Source: Clostridia bacterium (lineage in GTDB: Bacteria > Bacillota > Clostridia > Monoglobales > Monoglobaceae). Taken from it: a stretch of 64,000 bases of DNA. Shown piece after piece: positions 26,106 through 35,116 of this stretch. The DNA lies in NCBI GenBank assembly GCA_017397725.1, contig JAFQIA010000008.1:1-64000 (forward strand). Direction: 5' to 3'. Both the position numbers and the translations under genes were made by a program. The notes below the pieces were generated by a model. It worked only from the letters and a program-made list of their open reading frames with translations. It was not told the DNA's origin and ran no database searches. How positions within the stretch are numbered: the first letter of the stretch is position 1; every line of letters begins with the position of its first letter.

Positions 26106-28352
26106 ATGGATAAGTGGATTTTGACATCCGAAAAGATTGATTGGAAGAAAATGAAAAAGCGTGAGTCTATCTGGACTCAGGGAAATGGATATATGGGAAT
26201 CAGAGCCTCTTTTGAAGAAGGCTATACCGGTTCGGCAAGAAATACGTTAATCAACGGGTTGTTTGATTGCCCTAAAGAGGAGGTCGCAGAACTTGCGGTG
26301 CTTCCTGATGCGACCAACTGTGAAATAAGTTTCAATGGTGAAACATTTAATATGATTTGTGGAATAGTTGAGAATTTCCGTACAAGTCTTAATATGCGGA
26401 CGGGCGAGTTCACAAGAACGCTTGATTGGACCAGTCCAAAAGGGAAAAAATTTAGCATTGTATTTTCGAGAATGGTGTCAGATGCAAGAAAGCATGTGAT
26501 GGCACAGAGGGTTTGGATTACACCGCTTTCGGAGGATGTCGAGGTTTGTCTGGTGACAGGCATAGACGGCAAAATAACAAATACGGGGGTGCAGCATTTC
26601 GGCAATCCTGAAAAGCGTGCATACAAAGATGGAATCAAGGGAATGTATTTGACTACCTTGCAGTCGCAAGTAGATGTAGCCATTCATTATACCCTCAAGT
26701 TTAACAAAGAATGTACCGAAAGAATAACCATTGACAGAAGAAGCGTATATTCTGAGGTTCGTACAACCGTTGGCAAGAATGACACGTTTACGATGGAAAA
26801 ACTCGTATCGTATGCCACGGAAAGAGACTTTGAATATGCAGACTTTGAATATAGCGATGAGGTTTTAAGAAACGATGGAAAAGCGTATCTGAATGAAGTG
26901 ATAGAGTTGGGCTATGACGGTTTACTCAAGGAAAGTGCTCGGTCATGGAGTCAATTTTGGCAGGAATCTCTGGTGGATGTAAATGCAAACGATGCATTGA
27001 TAGACGGAGCGATTATTTTTGCACAGTACCATCTTCACATTATGGCAAGCAGGGATGATAATCGTTTGGGCATTGGTGCAAAAGCATTAAGCGGAGAGGG
27101 GTATATGGGGCATTCCTACTGGGATACCGAGATATTTATTCTTCCTTACTATCTGTGCACAGAACCGCAGGTAGCACGCCGGCTTTTGGAATACCGATAC
27201 CAACTTTTGCCGGTAGCCAAAAACAAGGCGGCAAAATTTGGATTTCAGGGTGCAATGTATCCGTGGGAAAGTACTTGGATTACCGATGGAGAAGGATGTA
27301 TTGAATACGGGGACATGGATTTGTTAACCGGTGAAAAACGGCGGTTTACCATGGGGGAAACCGAAATCCATGTAACTGCCGGAGTTGCCTTTGCTGCGTG
27401 GCAATATTATTGTATGACCGGCGACGAAGAATTTATGGAAAAGTACGGGAACGAACTTATTATTCGTACAGCAATCTTCTGGGCGGATCGGGCAGAAAAA
27501 AGAAATGGCAGATACGAAATTCTTGGTGTCATTGGCGCCGATGAATATAAGGAAGATGTGGATAACAATACATATACCAATTATATGGCACACAAGAATC
27601 TTGTTCTGGCGAAAAATATTTTGGACAGCAACCCCGAACGGCTTTTGCGCAAGCTGGAAAAAGAATATAATATGAAAGACGTGAAAATGGAAATATCGGA
27701 GGTTGCGGAAAACCTTTATCTGCCTGTTGCAGAAGAAGACGGTATCATTCCACAGTTTGACGGATGTAAGTCGTTGAAGGAAAAAGACATTACCTATTAC
27801 AAAAACCTGGATAGCGTGTTTGATATTTTCAAGGACTACGGCTTTGCGGAGATTCTTCAGATGCAGGTGTTTAAGCAGGCAGATATTGTGATGCTGTTTT
27901 ACCTTATGAGTGATGTGTTTGATGAGGAAACCGTACGTAAGAATTTTGCGTATTATGAAGAACGGACATTGCATGACTCTTCACTCAGTATGTGCATTCA
28001 TGCACTTGTTGCGGTGCGCTTGGGCATGAAAGACATGGCGGAAAAGCTTTTCTATGACTGCTGTTGTGTGGACTTTGGCGAAAACACCAACAATTCCGAC
28101 GCAGGAATCCATTCCGCATCTATCGGCGGAATCTGGCTGGCAACTGTTATGGGGTATGGCGGACTCAGAATCACCGATAACAGTTTGCAGTTGAAGCCTG
28201 TGTTGCCTGACGGATGGGAAAACTATTCCTTCCCAGTATGGTATCGAGGGAGCAAGCTGAAGGTTCTGGTGGATAAAAATGGCTGTTGTGTGGAACGCGT
28301 CTTAGGAGATGCAGTCACGATTGTTTTGAACGGAAAAGAAATTTTGGTATAA
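26106..28352 (+). CDS. GH65 family alpha-glucoside phosphorylase
   Basis: 748 residues, cytosolic. Phosphorolysis of an alpha-glucosyl disaccharide gives beta-glucose-1-phosphate. Family layout: N-terminal super-sandwich to about 270, a linker, then the (alpha/alpha)6 barrel with GEGYMGHSYWDTEIF, the catalytic acid Glu480 in IGADEYKEDVDNN, the phosphate-binding HDSSLSMCIHA and the closing GIHSASIGGIW. The phosphate-site residues favour a phosphorylase over a hydrolase, and beta-phosphoglucomutase follows at 32528, which supports this. The longer TTG-like start at 26070 is rejected because GAGGGAAAG precedes the ATG at 26106. Kojibiose, nigerose, maltose, trehalose or a glucosyl-galactose type substrate cannot be told apart here. 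Confidence 0.9.
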   Translation: MDKWILTSEKIDWKKMKKRESIWTQGNGYMGIRASFEEGYTGSARNTLINGLFDCPKEEVAELAVLPDATNCEISFNGETFNMICGIVENFRTSLNMRTGEFTRTLDWTSPKGKKFSIVFSRMVSDARKHVMAQRVWITPLSEDVEVCLVTGIDGKITNTGVQHFGNPEKRAYKDGIKGMYLTTLQSQVDVAIHYTLKFNKECTERITIDRRSVYSEVRTTVGKNDTFTMEKLVSYATERDFEYADFEYSDEVLRNDGKAYLNEVIELGYDGLLKESARSWSQFWQESLVDVNANDALIDGAIIFAQYHLHIMASRDDNRLGIGAKALSGEGYMGHSYWDTEIFILPYYLCTEPQVARRLLEYRYQLLPVAKNKAAKFGFQGAMYPWESTWITDGEGCIEYGDMDLLTGEKRRFTMGETEIHVTAGVAFAAWQYYCMTGDEEFMEKYGNELIIRTAIFWADRAEKRNGRYEILGVIGADEYKEDVDNNTYTNYMAHKNLVLAKNILDSNPERLLRKLEKEYNMKDVKMEISEVAENLYLPVAEEDGIIPQFDGCKSLKEKDITYYKNLDSVFDIFKDYGFAEILQMQVFKQADIVMLFYLMSDVFDEETVRKNFAYYEERTLHDSSLSMCIHALVAVRLGMKDMAEKLFYDCCCVDFGENTNNSDAGIHSASIGGIWLATVMGYGGLRITDNSLQLKPVLPDGWENYSFPVWYRGSKLKVLVDKNGCCVERVLGDAVTIVLNGKEILV

Positions 28353-28377
28353 AGAGCTATGGATAGGAGTGAAGGCA

Positions 28378-29094
28378 ATGAAGATTTATTTCTTGGGAAC
28401 CTGCCACGGGGCACAGGAAAAAGGACGTTTTTTAACCTGTACGGCGCTGGAAGTAGACGGAAAGATGTATCTCATTGATGCAGGAGCACCCTTTGTGTAT
28501 CTGCTGAAAAATATGGATATTATCCCTCGCGAAAAGTTGGAAACGGCATTTATTACCCATATGCACGATGACCATGCAATGCATGTGTTTTCCTGTGTGT
28601 TCCACTGCAAAAATGCCCTTTATGTCCCTGAAGAATCAGACATAGAAGGCATGAAGAATTTAATCTGGTTCTATCATTGCGAGTGGGCATATGAGCATGG
28701 GAAACCTTGTGAAATTAAAAGTGTTTCTGACGGTGCGTTTTATGATGACGGAACCATCAAGGTTACAGCGATTCCAACAAAGCATCTGGCACGGGGAAAG
28801 TCCTTTGCCTATATGATTGAAGCAGAAGGAAAACGTATTCTCTTTTCCGGAGATTTATCGGATGACTTCAGTGACTACCCGCAGATTACCGAAGAATTGG
28901 ATTTTGACGCTGTGATCTGTGAATTGACCCATTTCAGCGTAGAAAACGCAATTCCTAAATTCAACAATACCCGTACCAAAAGAATTCTGTTCAATCATGT
29001 GCGGGACGACAAGGTTGCGCTTTTGAAGAAAAATCAAGAAAAGCTGAAACGGGAGTATTATATTACCAATGACGGCGACATCATAGAAGTTTAA
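28378..29094 (+). CDS. MBL-fold metallo-hydrolase
   Basis: 238 residues with the metallo-beta-lactamase fold. Metal motif THMHDDHAMH near residues 61-70 is the classic HxHxDH; further ligands are the His in IPTKHLA, Asp in FSGDLSDD, and the His in LFNHVRDD. This set resembles the RNase Z/phosphodiesterase-like branch more than lactamases. A GTG at 28369 is in frame, but the ATG at 28378 has better spacing from ATAGGAG. It lies between GH65 and the transporter genes; its substrate is unknown, possibly a sugar phosphodiester or lactone formed in the pathway (inference only). Confidence 0.85.
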   Translation: MKIYFLGTCHGAQEKGRFLTCTALEVDGKMYLIDAGAPFVYLLKNMDIIPREKLETAFITHMHDDHAMHVFSCVFHCKNALYVPEESDIEGMKNLIWFYHCEWAYEHGKPCEIKSVSDGAFYDDGTIKVTAIPTKHLARGKSFAYMIEAEGKRILFSGDLSDDFSDYPQITEELDFDAVICELTHFSVENAIPKFNNTRTKRILFNHVRDDKVALLKKNQEKLKREYYITNDGDIIEV

Positions 29095-29134
29095 TATCGG
29101 TAGCTTACGAGTGGAGAATTGGAGGGGATTTTGT

Positions 29135-30070
29135 ATGAAACTAAGACAGGTTTTACAACAAAACAAGAGTATGTCGCAAACTAGACGCAGAATGAGACGA
29201 CGGAACAACATTGATGCATGGGTTTTGATGTTGCCGATGGTTATTATCTTGTATCTCTTTGTATGGCGGCCCACTGTTCTGGGCGGCGTATGGTCGTTTT
29301 TCAGAATGAGCGGATATTCAGTCGGTGAGTTTTGCGGTATTGACAATTATAAAATGGTTTTGTCACACACACAATTTATGCCGATGCTGTGGAACACCAT
29401 CCAGTACGTTTTGTGGTCATTGCTGATTGGATTTCTGCCGCCGCTTGTGATTGCAATTATGGTGGATGAAATTGTTCATTTTAAGAGCGGGTTTCGGGTG
29501 CTGATTTATCTACCCACCGTCATACCGGGCATTGCGGCAATGCTGATGTGGTATTTTATGTACTATCCGGATCAGACTGGTCTTTTGAATATGCTTCTTT
29601 CCAAAATAGGAGTTGACCCTTATCTCTGGCTGAATGACCCGAAGTTTGCAATCATTGGTATTGTTATTTATTCCACTTGGAAAGCGTTTCCGGGAACTAT
29701 GCTGTTGTACTTTGCAGCACTGCAGGGCGTTTCCTCTGAACTTTATGAGGCGGCATTGATTGACGGGGCAGGTTCCTTTAAGAGGTTCTGGCATGTTACC
29801 AGACCTGGCATAGAGGGGTTGTTATTGTTGAATGTGGTACGCCAGATTATCAGCGTGTTCCAAGTTATGGAAGCACCGATGGCGATGACCGGAGGCGGAC
29901 CCAACGGGGCATCTACACCGCTATCTTTGCAGCTTTACCGATACGGATTCAACAGTGGAGGCAAGGGAACGGGTCAGGCGATGGCACTTGGTGTGATAAT
30001 ATTCGTGATTTTGATTGTGTTTACCATATTCTATTTCTGGCTTAACCGCAAGGTAGAAAACAGACATTAA
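29135..30070 (+). CDS. Sugar ABC transporter permease, MalF/UgpA type
   Basis: Complete 311-residue CUT1 permease. A basic N-terminus with MRRR is followed by a first membrane helix (about 30-50) and five more; the EAA loop reads EAALIDGAGSFKRFWHVTRP. GGAGGGG sets the ATG at 29135; a GTG at 29111 would add eight residues and lies on the ribosome site. It pairs with 30089-31000 and the binding protein at 31035, and is the close paralogue of the truncated gene at the left window edge. Confidence 0.93.
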   Translation: MKLRQVLQQNKSMSQTRRRMRRRNNIDAWVLMLPMVIILYLFVWRPTVLGGVWSFFRMSGYSVGEFCGIDNYKMVLSHTQFMPMLWNTIQYVLWSLLIGFLPPLVIAIMVDEIVHFKSGFRVLIYLPTVIPGIAAMLMWYFMYYPDQTGLLNMLLSKIGVDPYLWLNDPKFAIIGIVIYSTWKAFPGTMLLYFAALQGVSSELYEAALIDGAGSFKRFWHVTRPGIEGLLLLNVVRQIISVFQVMEAPMAMTGGGPNGASTPLSLQLYRYGFNSGGKGTGQAMALGVIIFVILIVFTIFYFWLNRKVENRH

Positions 30071-30088
30071 GGGGGGAGGGTAAGTCGT

Positions 30089-31000
30089 ATGAAAAAGTTT
30101 AGTGAAAAACAGACCGGAATTTTGAGCTTATCTGACTTGAAGACGGTAAAAGGCAAGCTGTTATATTGGTTTTTCTTTGCGGTTCTTTGTTTGACCTGTG
30201 TAATCACTGTTTTCCCTGCCATATGGACGGTGCTTACGGCTTTCAAGGATACGCAGGAGATTTATGAAGCGTTCAGTATTTTTCCTCGGGATTTATCCTG
30301 GAACAATATCGTAAGAAGAGTATCCGAATCTTGGAATATTCTTCAGCTTTCGGATGAAATTGTAAATACCATTGTGCTGTCATTGGGTAATCTGGTATTC
30401 AAAATTGTTGTGTGCGGGTTTGGTGGTTATGTGCTGTCAAAACTCAAACCAACCGGAACCAAGCTGATTTTTACACTTGTTGTTTGGACAATGATGATGC
30501 CCAGCCAGATTCGAATGGTCCCCAACTATATCTCTTGGCTGCATTTCCCCTTTGCAACCGATAACGGGATGGGAATCAACCTTCTTGACACCTATTGGCC
30601 TATGTGGTTGGGTTCTGGTGGAGATACGTTTGCAGTACTGTTGTTTAAGAATGCATTTGATGCTTTGTCGGATTCCTATGTAGAGGCTGCAAAGCTGGAT
30701 GGATGCAGTAACTACGGCGTATTCTTCAAGATTATGCTACCCCTTGCAATGCCCATCATTATCTATGAGTCCATTGGTGTTTTGAGTGGCGCATGGTCGG
30801 ATTTCTTTACGCCTCTTCTGGTTCTTGATAAGAATGTGGTTGTTCCTTTGAGAATATACAGACTGCAGGGCGATTCCAGCACACAGATGAATACATACTT
30901 TATGGCGCTTGTCTTTGCAAGTATTCCGCCGTTCTTAATATTTGCAATATTCCAGAAACGAATTATGGGAGGCATTAACATCGGCGGCGTAAAAGGGTAA
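30089..31000 (+). CDS. Sugar ABC transporter permease, MalG/UgpE type
   Basis: 303 residues, exactly the length of its paralogue at 635-1546. Six membrane helices expected; EAA loop EAAKLDGCSNYGVFFKIMLP is the same in both copies. The ATG follows GGGGGGAGGG with about 9 bp spacing. It forms the translocation channel with the 29135 protein. As no ATPase gene is in the window, a shared ATPase must power both permease pairs. Confidence 0.93.
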   Translation: MKKFSEKQTGILSLSDLKTVKGKLLYWFFFAVLCLTCVITVFPAIWTVLTAFKDTQEIYEAFSIFPRDLSWNNIVRRVSESWNILQLSDEIVNTIVLSLGNLVFKIVVCGFGGYVLSKLKPTGTKLIFTLVVWTMMMPSQIRMVPNYISWLHFPFATDNGMGINLLDTYWPMWLGSGGDTFAVLLFKNAFDALSDSYVEAAKLDGCSNYGVFFKIMLPLAMPIIIYESIGVLSGAWSDFFTPLLVLDKNVVVPLRIYRLQGDSSTQMNTYFMALVFASIPPFLIFAIFQKRIMGGINIGGVKG

Positions 31001-31034
31001 AAAATAAAATTTTATATAAAGGAGTGTAAAAATT

Positions 31035-32450
31035 ATGTTTAAGACGAAGAAAAAATCCATTTGGAAGGCTGTTGCAACAGTGACAGCACTGGTATTGATT
31101 TGCGGTTGTTTTGTAGGGTGCGGCAAAACTGTATCAGATAAAGATGAGCAAGGCAGAACTATGATTTCTGTCGGTTCCTGGCCCAGCAGCGAAGGTGAAT
31201 CTCTGGATAAAATGAATGCGAGAAAAGACCGTTTTGAAGCAGCGAATCCGGATGTTGTCATTACCCCTGATACTTGGGCATTTGAAAGACAGACCTTCTA
31301 TTCCAAGGCAGCAGGCGGTCAGCTTCCCACCGTTTATATGGCAGGATTTACGGAAATCCCCGAAATCATCGGCGCAAAGTATTCTGCGGATTTGACCAAT
31401 GTTTTGAAAAAGCGCGGCTATGACGGAAAGTTTAATGATGCCATCGTAGAGGTTTTGAGCAATGATGGCAAGATGATGGCGTTCCCTACCATGGCATATA
31501 TCCTTGGTCTGGCTTATAATGTAGAAATGTTCGAAGCTGCAGGTCTTATGGAGGCGGACGGAACCCCAAAACAGCCGAAGGATTGGAATGAGGTTGTTGA
31601 GTTTGCGGTTAAAATTAAAGAGGCAACCGGCAAGCCTGGTCTGGTTCTTCCCACTGCAGGCAACAGCGGCGGTTGGATCTTTACCTCCATTGCATGGTCG
31701 TTCGGTGTGGACTTTATGGAAAAGAATGCAGAAGGCAGATGGCAGGCAACCTTTGATACCCCTGAGGCAGTTGAGGCGTTGCAGTTTATCAAGGATTTGA
31801 AATGGAAGTATGATGTTCTTCCGGCAAACACCCTGGTAAATGGTGAGGAATGGTACAAACAGTTTGCAACCGGCAATGGCGCAATGACCATTACCGCAGG
31901 AGACTACCCCAGACGTGTGATTAAGTATGGTATGAGCGCGGATAAAGTTGGTATGATGGCAACTCCTGCAGGACCCAAGCGTCATGTAACTTTGCTTGGC
32001 GGCGAGGTGCTTTGCGTGAAGAGAAATGCTACTGAGGATCAGATTGATGCAGCAATCCGTTGGATTGAAACCGCATACAACTACAGCCTGACCGATGAGT
32101 ATAAAAAGAATGCAGAAGCATCCATCGAAAGTCAGCTCAACGAAGGACGCCACGTTGGTATCAAGAGTATGAGTCCGTGGAATGTGAATACTGAAGCGTT
32201 GGCATGGTATCATGATTATATTGATTCCAAGACCAATGCGAATATCAATCATGTAAGACTGTATAATGAGTTTGTTGCAAACTGCCCGGCAGATGTTCAG
32301 CCTGAAGAGCCTGTATGTGCACAAGAACTTTACGCAATTTTGGATGGATGTATTCAGGAAGTGCTGACAAACAAGAATGCAGACTGTGCAACCGTAATCT
32401 CCAATGCAAATTCAGATTTTCAGGTAAATTACCTTAACAACTTGTTATAA
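31035..32450 (+). CDS. Extracellular sugar-binding lipoprotein (SBP family 1)
   Basis: 471 residues. Positively charged start (KTKKK), hydrophobic core and a lipobox with Cys25 (ICGC) or Cys29 (FVGC) as the lipidated residue. The mature part has the family-1 pattern: VGSWPSSEGESLDKMNAR near the N-terminus, then FERQTFYSKAAGGQLPTVYM and the aromatic-rich C-lobe (NVNTEALAWYHDYID). It delivers oligosaccharide to the permeases encoded just upstream. A strong hairpin follows the gene, which would protect its mRNA and raise its level over the downstream enzymes. Confidence 0.93.
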   Translation: MFKTKKKSIWKAVATVTALVLICGCFVGCGKTVSDKDEQGRTMISVGSWPSSEGESLDKMNARKDRFEAANPDVVITPDTWAFERQTFYSKAAGGQLPTVYMAGFTEIPEIIGAKYSADLTNVLKKRGYDGKFNDAIVEVLSNDGKMMAFPTMAYILGLAYNVEMFEAAGLMEADGTPKQPKDWNEVVEFAVKIKEATGKPGLVLPTAGNSGGWIFTSIAWSFGVDFMEKNAEGRWQATFDTPEAVEALQFIKDLKWKYDVLPANTLVNGEEWYKQFATGNGAMTITAGDYPRRVIKYGMSADKVGMMATPAGPKRHVTLLGGEVLCVKRNATEDQIDAAIRWIETAYNYSLTDEYKKNAEASIESQLNEGRHVGIKSMSPWNVNTEALAWYHDYIDSKTNANINHVRLYNEFVANCPADVQPEEPVCAQELYAILDGCIQEVLTNKNADCATVISNANSDFQVNYLNNLL

Positions 32451-32464
32451 ACCATACGATGAAT

Positions 32465-32501
32465 GATTTTGTCCTCAAAGAGTTTCTTTGAGGACAAAAT
32501 C
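32465..32501 (+). promoter_or_regulatory. 16-bp perfect hairpin after the binding-protein gene
   Basis: GATTTTGTCCTCAAAG - AGTTT - CTTTGAGGACAAAATC, 14 bp after the stop codon, with only CTATTT behind it. Such structures behind solute-binding protein genes commonly stabilise the upstream message and reduce read-through; partial termination is possible. Confidence 0.78.
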
Positions 32502-32527
32502 CTATTTCAGCAAAAGGAAGGCGGAGA

Positions 32528-33172
32528 ATGATGACGAAAAAATATAAAGCGGTTATTTTTGATTTGGATGGCGTAATTGTATCTACAGATGAATGTCATT
32601 ATGAGGCGTGGAAAATGCTTGCCGATGAGGAAGGCATTTATTTTGATCGGGAAATCAATCAAAGGCTCAGGGGCGTTAGTCGTATGGAGTCTTTGGAAAT
32701 CGTTTTGGAGCGTGCAACAAAAGAATATACCGAAGCTGAAAAGCTGGAAATGGCAACACGGAAAAACGGATATTATGTGGAAAAAATAAAAAGCCTTGAT
32801 AAAACTGCAATTTTAGCCGGCGCGTTGGAATTCGTAAGTCTGGCAAAGAATGCTGGATTAAAAGTTGCAATTGGTTCTTCCAGCAAGAACACAATGGCAA
32901 TTCTTAAACAGACGGGATGCGAGACTCTTTTTGATGCCATTGCAGATGGAAATGATATTAAAAACTCCAAACCGGCACCGGATGTATTTTTAGTTGCCGC
33001 GGAAAAGCTTCAAATAGCACCAACAGATTGTATGGTAGTGGAAGATGCAGAGGCGGGCGTGGATGCAGCGCTGGCGGCAGGAATGGATGTGCTGGCAGTA
33101 GGTTTTGCAAGCGCCTATGCAAAGGCTACATACCGTGCAAAATCTTTGGATGAAGTACTTGTAAAGAAATAG
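32528..33172 (+). CDS. pgmB: Beta-phosphoglucomutase
   Basis: HAD-superfamily mutase, 214 residues, usual length. Converts beta-glucose-1-phosphate to glucose-6-phosphate. Motif I DLDGVI carries the nucleophile Asp and the general acid Asp; the cap has the HYEAW and RLRGVSRMESL stretches typical of PgmB; motif II is IGSSSKN, motif III NSKPAPDVF, motif IV VEDAEAGVDAA. A second ATG three bases later is an equally possible start. Its link with GH65 in the same locus gives the standard phosphorolytic pair. Confidence 0.93.
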   Translation: MMTKKYKAVIFDLDGVIVSTDECHYEAWKMLADEEGIYFDREINQRLRGVSRMESLEIVLERATKEYTEAEKLEMATRKNGYYVEKIKSLDKTAILAGALEFVSLAKNAGLKVAIGSSSKNTMAILKQTGCETLFDAIADGNDIKNSKPAPDVFLVAAEKLQIAPTDCMVVEDAEAGVDAALAAGMDVLAVGFASAYAKATYRAKSLDEVLVKK

Positions 33173-33173
33173 T

Positions 33174-34004
33174 TTGGAGGGGATTACGATTACTGTTATC
33201 CAGAATTTACATACACATACAAATTATTGTGATGGCGCAGATACACCGGAAGAGGTGGTCCTTTGCGCCATAGAAAAAGGATTTTCGTCTATAGGATTTT
33301 CAGGACATTCCTTTACCCCGTATTCCAAAGAATTTTCTAAAATCGGAGATCACACCGAGGAGTATAAAAAGGATATCAAAAGCCTGAAGGAGAAATACAA
33401 AGACCGGATTGAAATTTATTTAGGTCTCGAAGTAGATATGTTTTCAGAACCTGATTTGTCAGGATATGATTACCTCATTGGTTCGGTGCACTACCTAAAA
33501 AAGGATGGGGTTTTCATTGATTTTGACAAAGGCGCCAAAGAGGTGGAGGAGATTATTCGTACCTGCTTTCACGGAGATGGAATGGCGTATGCCAAAGCAT
33601 ATTACAAAACCTTGGCACAGCTTCCTGTGTACGGAAATTTTGATATTATCGGCCACTTTGACATCATTACCAAGCATTGCGACAGCAGAAATTTTTTTGA
33701 CATAACATCAAAAGAATATTGCGATGCTGCATTTGAAGCTGCCGCAGCCCTAAAGGGAAAAATCCCGTTTTTTGAGGTGAATACGGGGGCCATCGCAAGA
33801 GGCTATCGAAAGACACCATATCCATCTGTTGCACTTATCAAGGAAATGAAACGGCTGGGATTTGGTGCGGTGATTACCGCGGATTGTCACGACAAAAGAA
33901 AGCTTGACTATAGGTTCCTTGAGGCGACAGAACTTTTGAGAGAATGTGGATATAAGGAAAAATATATTCTAACGAAAAACGGATTTGAAGCAGTTCCGCT
34001 TTAG
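33174..34004 (+). CDS. PHP-domain phosphoesterase, histidinol-phosphatase-like
   Basis: Metal-dependent phosphoesterase of about 270 residues. PHP motifs: NLHTHTNYCDG at the very N-terminus, GFSGHS, LGLEVD, IGSVHY, IGHFDII and ITADCHDK. This resembles the HisK branch, but no his genes are near, so a sugar-phosphate or related substrate is more likely. The start is odd: no ATG or GTG precedes the first motif. TTG at 33174 overlaps the ribosome site; GGAGGGG at 33176-33182 points instead to ACG (33186) or ATT (33189). It is 1 bp from the pgmB stop if TTG is used. Confidence 0.82.
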   Translation: MEGITITVIQNLHTHTNYCDGADTPEEVVLCAIEKGFSSIGFSGHSFTPYSKEFSKIGDHTEEYKKDIKSLKEKYKDRIEIYLGLEVDMFSEPDLSGYDYLIGSVHYLKKDGVFIDFDKGAKEVEEIIRTCFHGDGMAYAKAYYKTLAQLPVYGNFDIIGHFDIITKHCDSRNFFDITSKEYCDAAFEAAAALKGKIPFFEVNTGAIARGYRKTPYPSVALIKEMKRLGFGAVITADCHDKRKLDYRFLEATELLRECGYKEKYILTKNGFEAVPL

Positions 34005-34017
34005 AATGGAGATAGAT

Positions 34018-35094
34018 ATGAAATATTTAACGGCAATCGTGTTGATTTTTTCAGTATTGGGGGCATTAGATCGGATTTTTGGAGGGTGGCTTGGAATCGG
34101 CAAGGAATTTGATAAAGCCTTCCATCTGTTGGGAGCAATGGCACTTTCTATGATTGGAATGATTGTGATTTCGCCGTTTCTTGCGGAATTGATGAGACCG
34201 GTATCGATGTTTATGGAAAGCGTATTTCATATGGATGCATCGATTATACCGGCATCCTTGTTTGCTAATGATATGGGAGGCGCTGCCTTGGCATCCGAGA
34301 TGGCAGCGGAACCCAAGCTGGGACTTTATAATGCACTTGTTGTTTCTTCTATGATGGGATGTACCATTTCTTTTACGCTACCCTTTGCCCTTGGTGTGGT
34401 TGAGAAAGAGTATCATCGGGATCTGATGTCCGGTCTTTTGTGCGGCATTGTTACCATTCCCATCGGTTGCCTGATAGCAGGATTCCTTTGTGGATTGCAA
34501 GTGGTTCCGTTGATTGTCAACCTGATACCATTACTGCTGTTTTCGGGGTTCATTGCTGTAGGTTTGATTATGGCTCCGGAGTTGAGCATAAAGATATTTA
34601 AGGGGTTTGGCGTATTGATTACGGCAATCATCACTGTGGGACTTTCTTTGGGTATCATAAGATTTCTTACAGGATTTGAGGTGATTCAGGGGCTTGCTAC
34701 TATTGAAGAAGGTGCGGCGATTTGCCTTAATGCGGCAGTTGTTTTGTCAGGGTCATTTCCCTTTGTATATGTTCTGACAAAGCTTCTCTCAAAACCGCTT
34801 AAAATCGTTGGTGGGAAAATAGGTATCAATGAAACATCGGTGGTGGGAATTATTTCGACGCTTGCATCAAGTGCGACAGCGTTTGGTATGATGGATAAGA
34901 TGGATAAAAAGGGCATTGTGGTAAATGCAGCATTTGCTGTTTCCGGAGCATTTGTTTTGGGGAGCCATTTGGCGTTCACTTTGGCTTTTAACAAAAGTTA
35001 TATACTTCCTGTTATTGTAGGGAAGCTTGTGGCGGGAATCGCTGCTGCTGTTCTTGCAGGAATCATATATAAGAAAATAAATAAGCAAAAGTAA
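34018..35094 (+). CDS. EutH-like ethanolamine permease
   Basis: 358 residues, strongly hydrophobic, about ten membrane helices. It matches the EutH family in the helix-helix pattern and in PASLFANDMGGAALA near residues 75-90 and the tail helix VVGKLVAGIAAAVLAG. EutH carries ethanolamine in enteric eut operons. Here there are no eutABC, cofactor or shell genes, so the carried molecule may differ. TGGAGAT sets the ATG at 34018; in-frame ATG at 34006 and TTG at 33985 lie upstream or inside the PHP gene. Placed between a phosphoesterase and a GH30. Confidence 0.82.
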   Translation: MKYLTAIVLIFSVLGALDRIFGGWLGIGKEFDKAFHLLGAMALSMIGMIVISPFLAELMRPVSMFMESVFHMDASIIPASLFANDMGGAALASEMAAEPKLGLYNALVVSSMMGCTISFTLPFALGVVEKEYHRDLMSGLLCGIVTIPIGCLIAGFLCGLQVVPLIVNLIPLLLFSGFIAVGLIMAPELSIKIFKGFGVLITAIITVGLSLGIIRFLTGFEVIQGLATIEEGAAICLNAAVVLSGSFPFVYVLTKLLSKPLKIVGGKIGINETSVVGIISTLASSATAFGMMDKMDKKGIVVNAAFAVSGAFVLGSHLAFTLAFNKSYILPVIVGKLVAGIAAAVLAGIIYKKINKQK

Positions 35095-35116
35095 TTGTAT
35101 GGTAGGAGGAAGTTGT

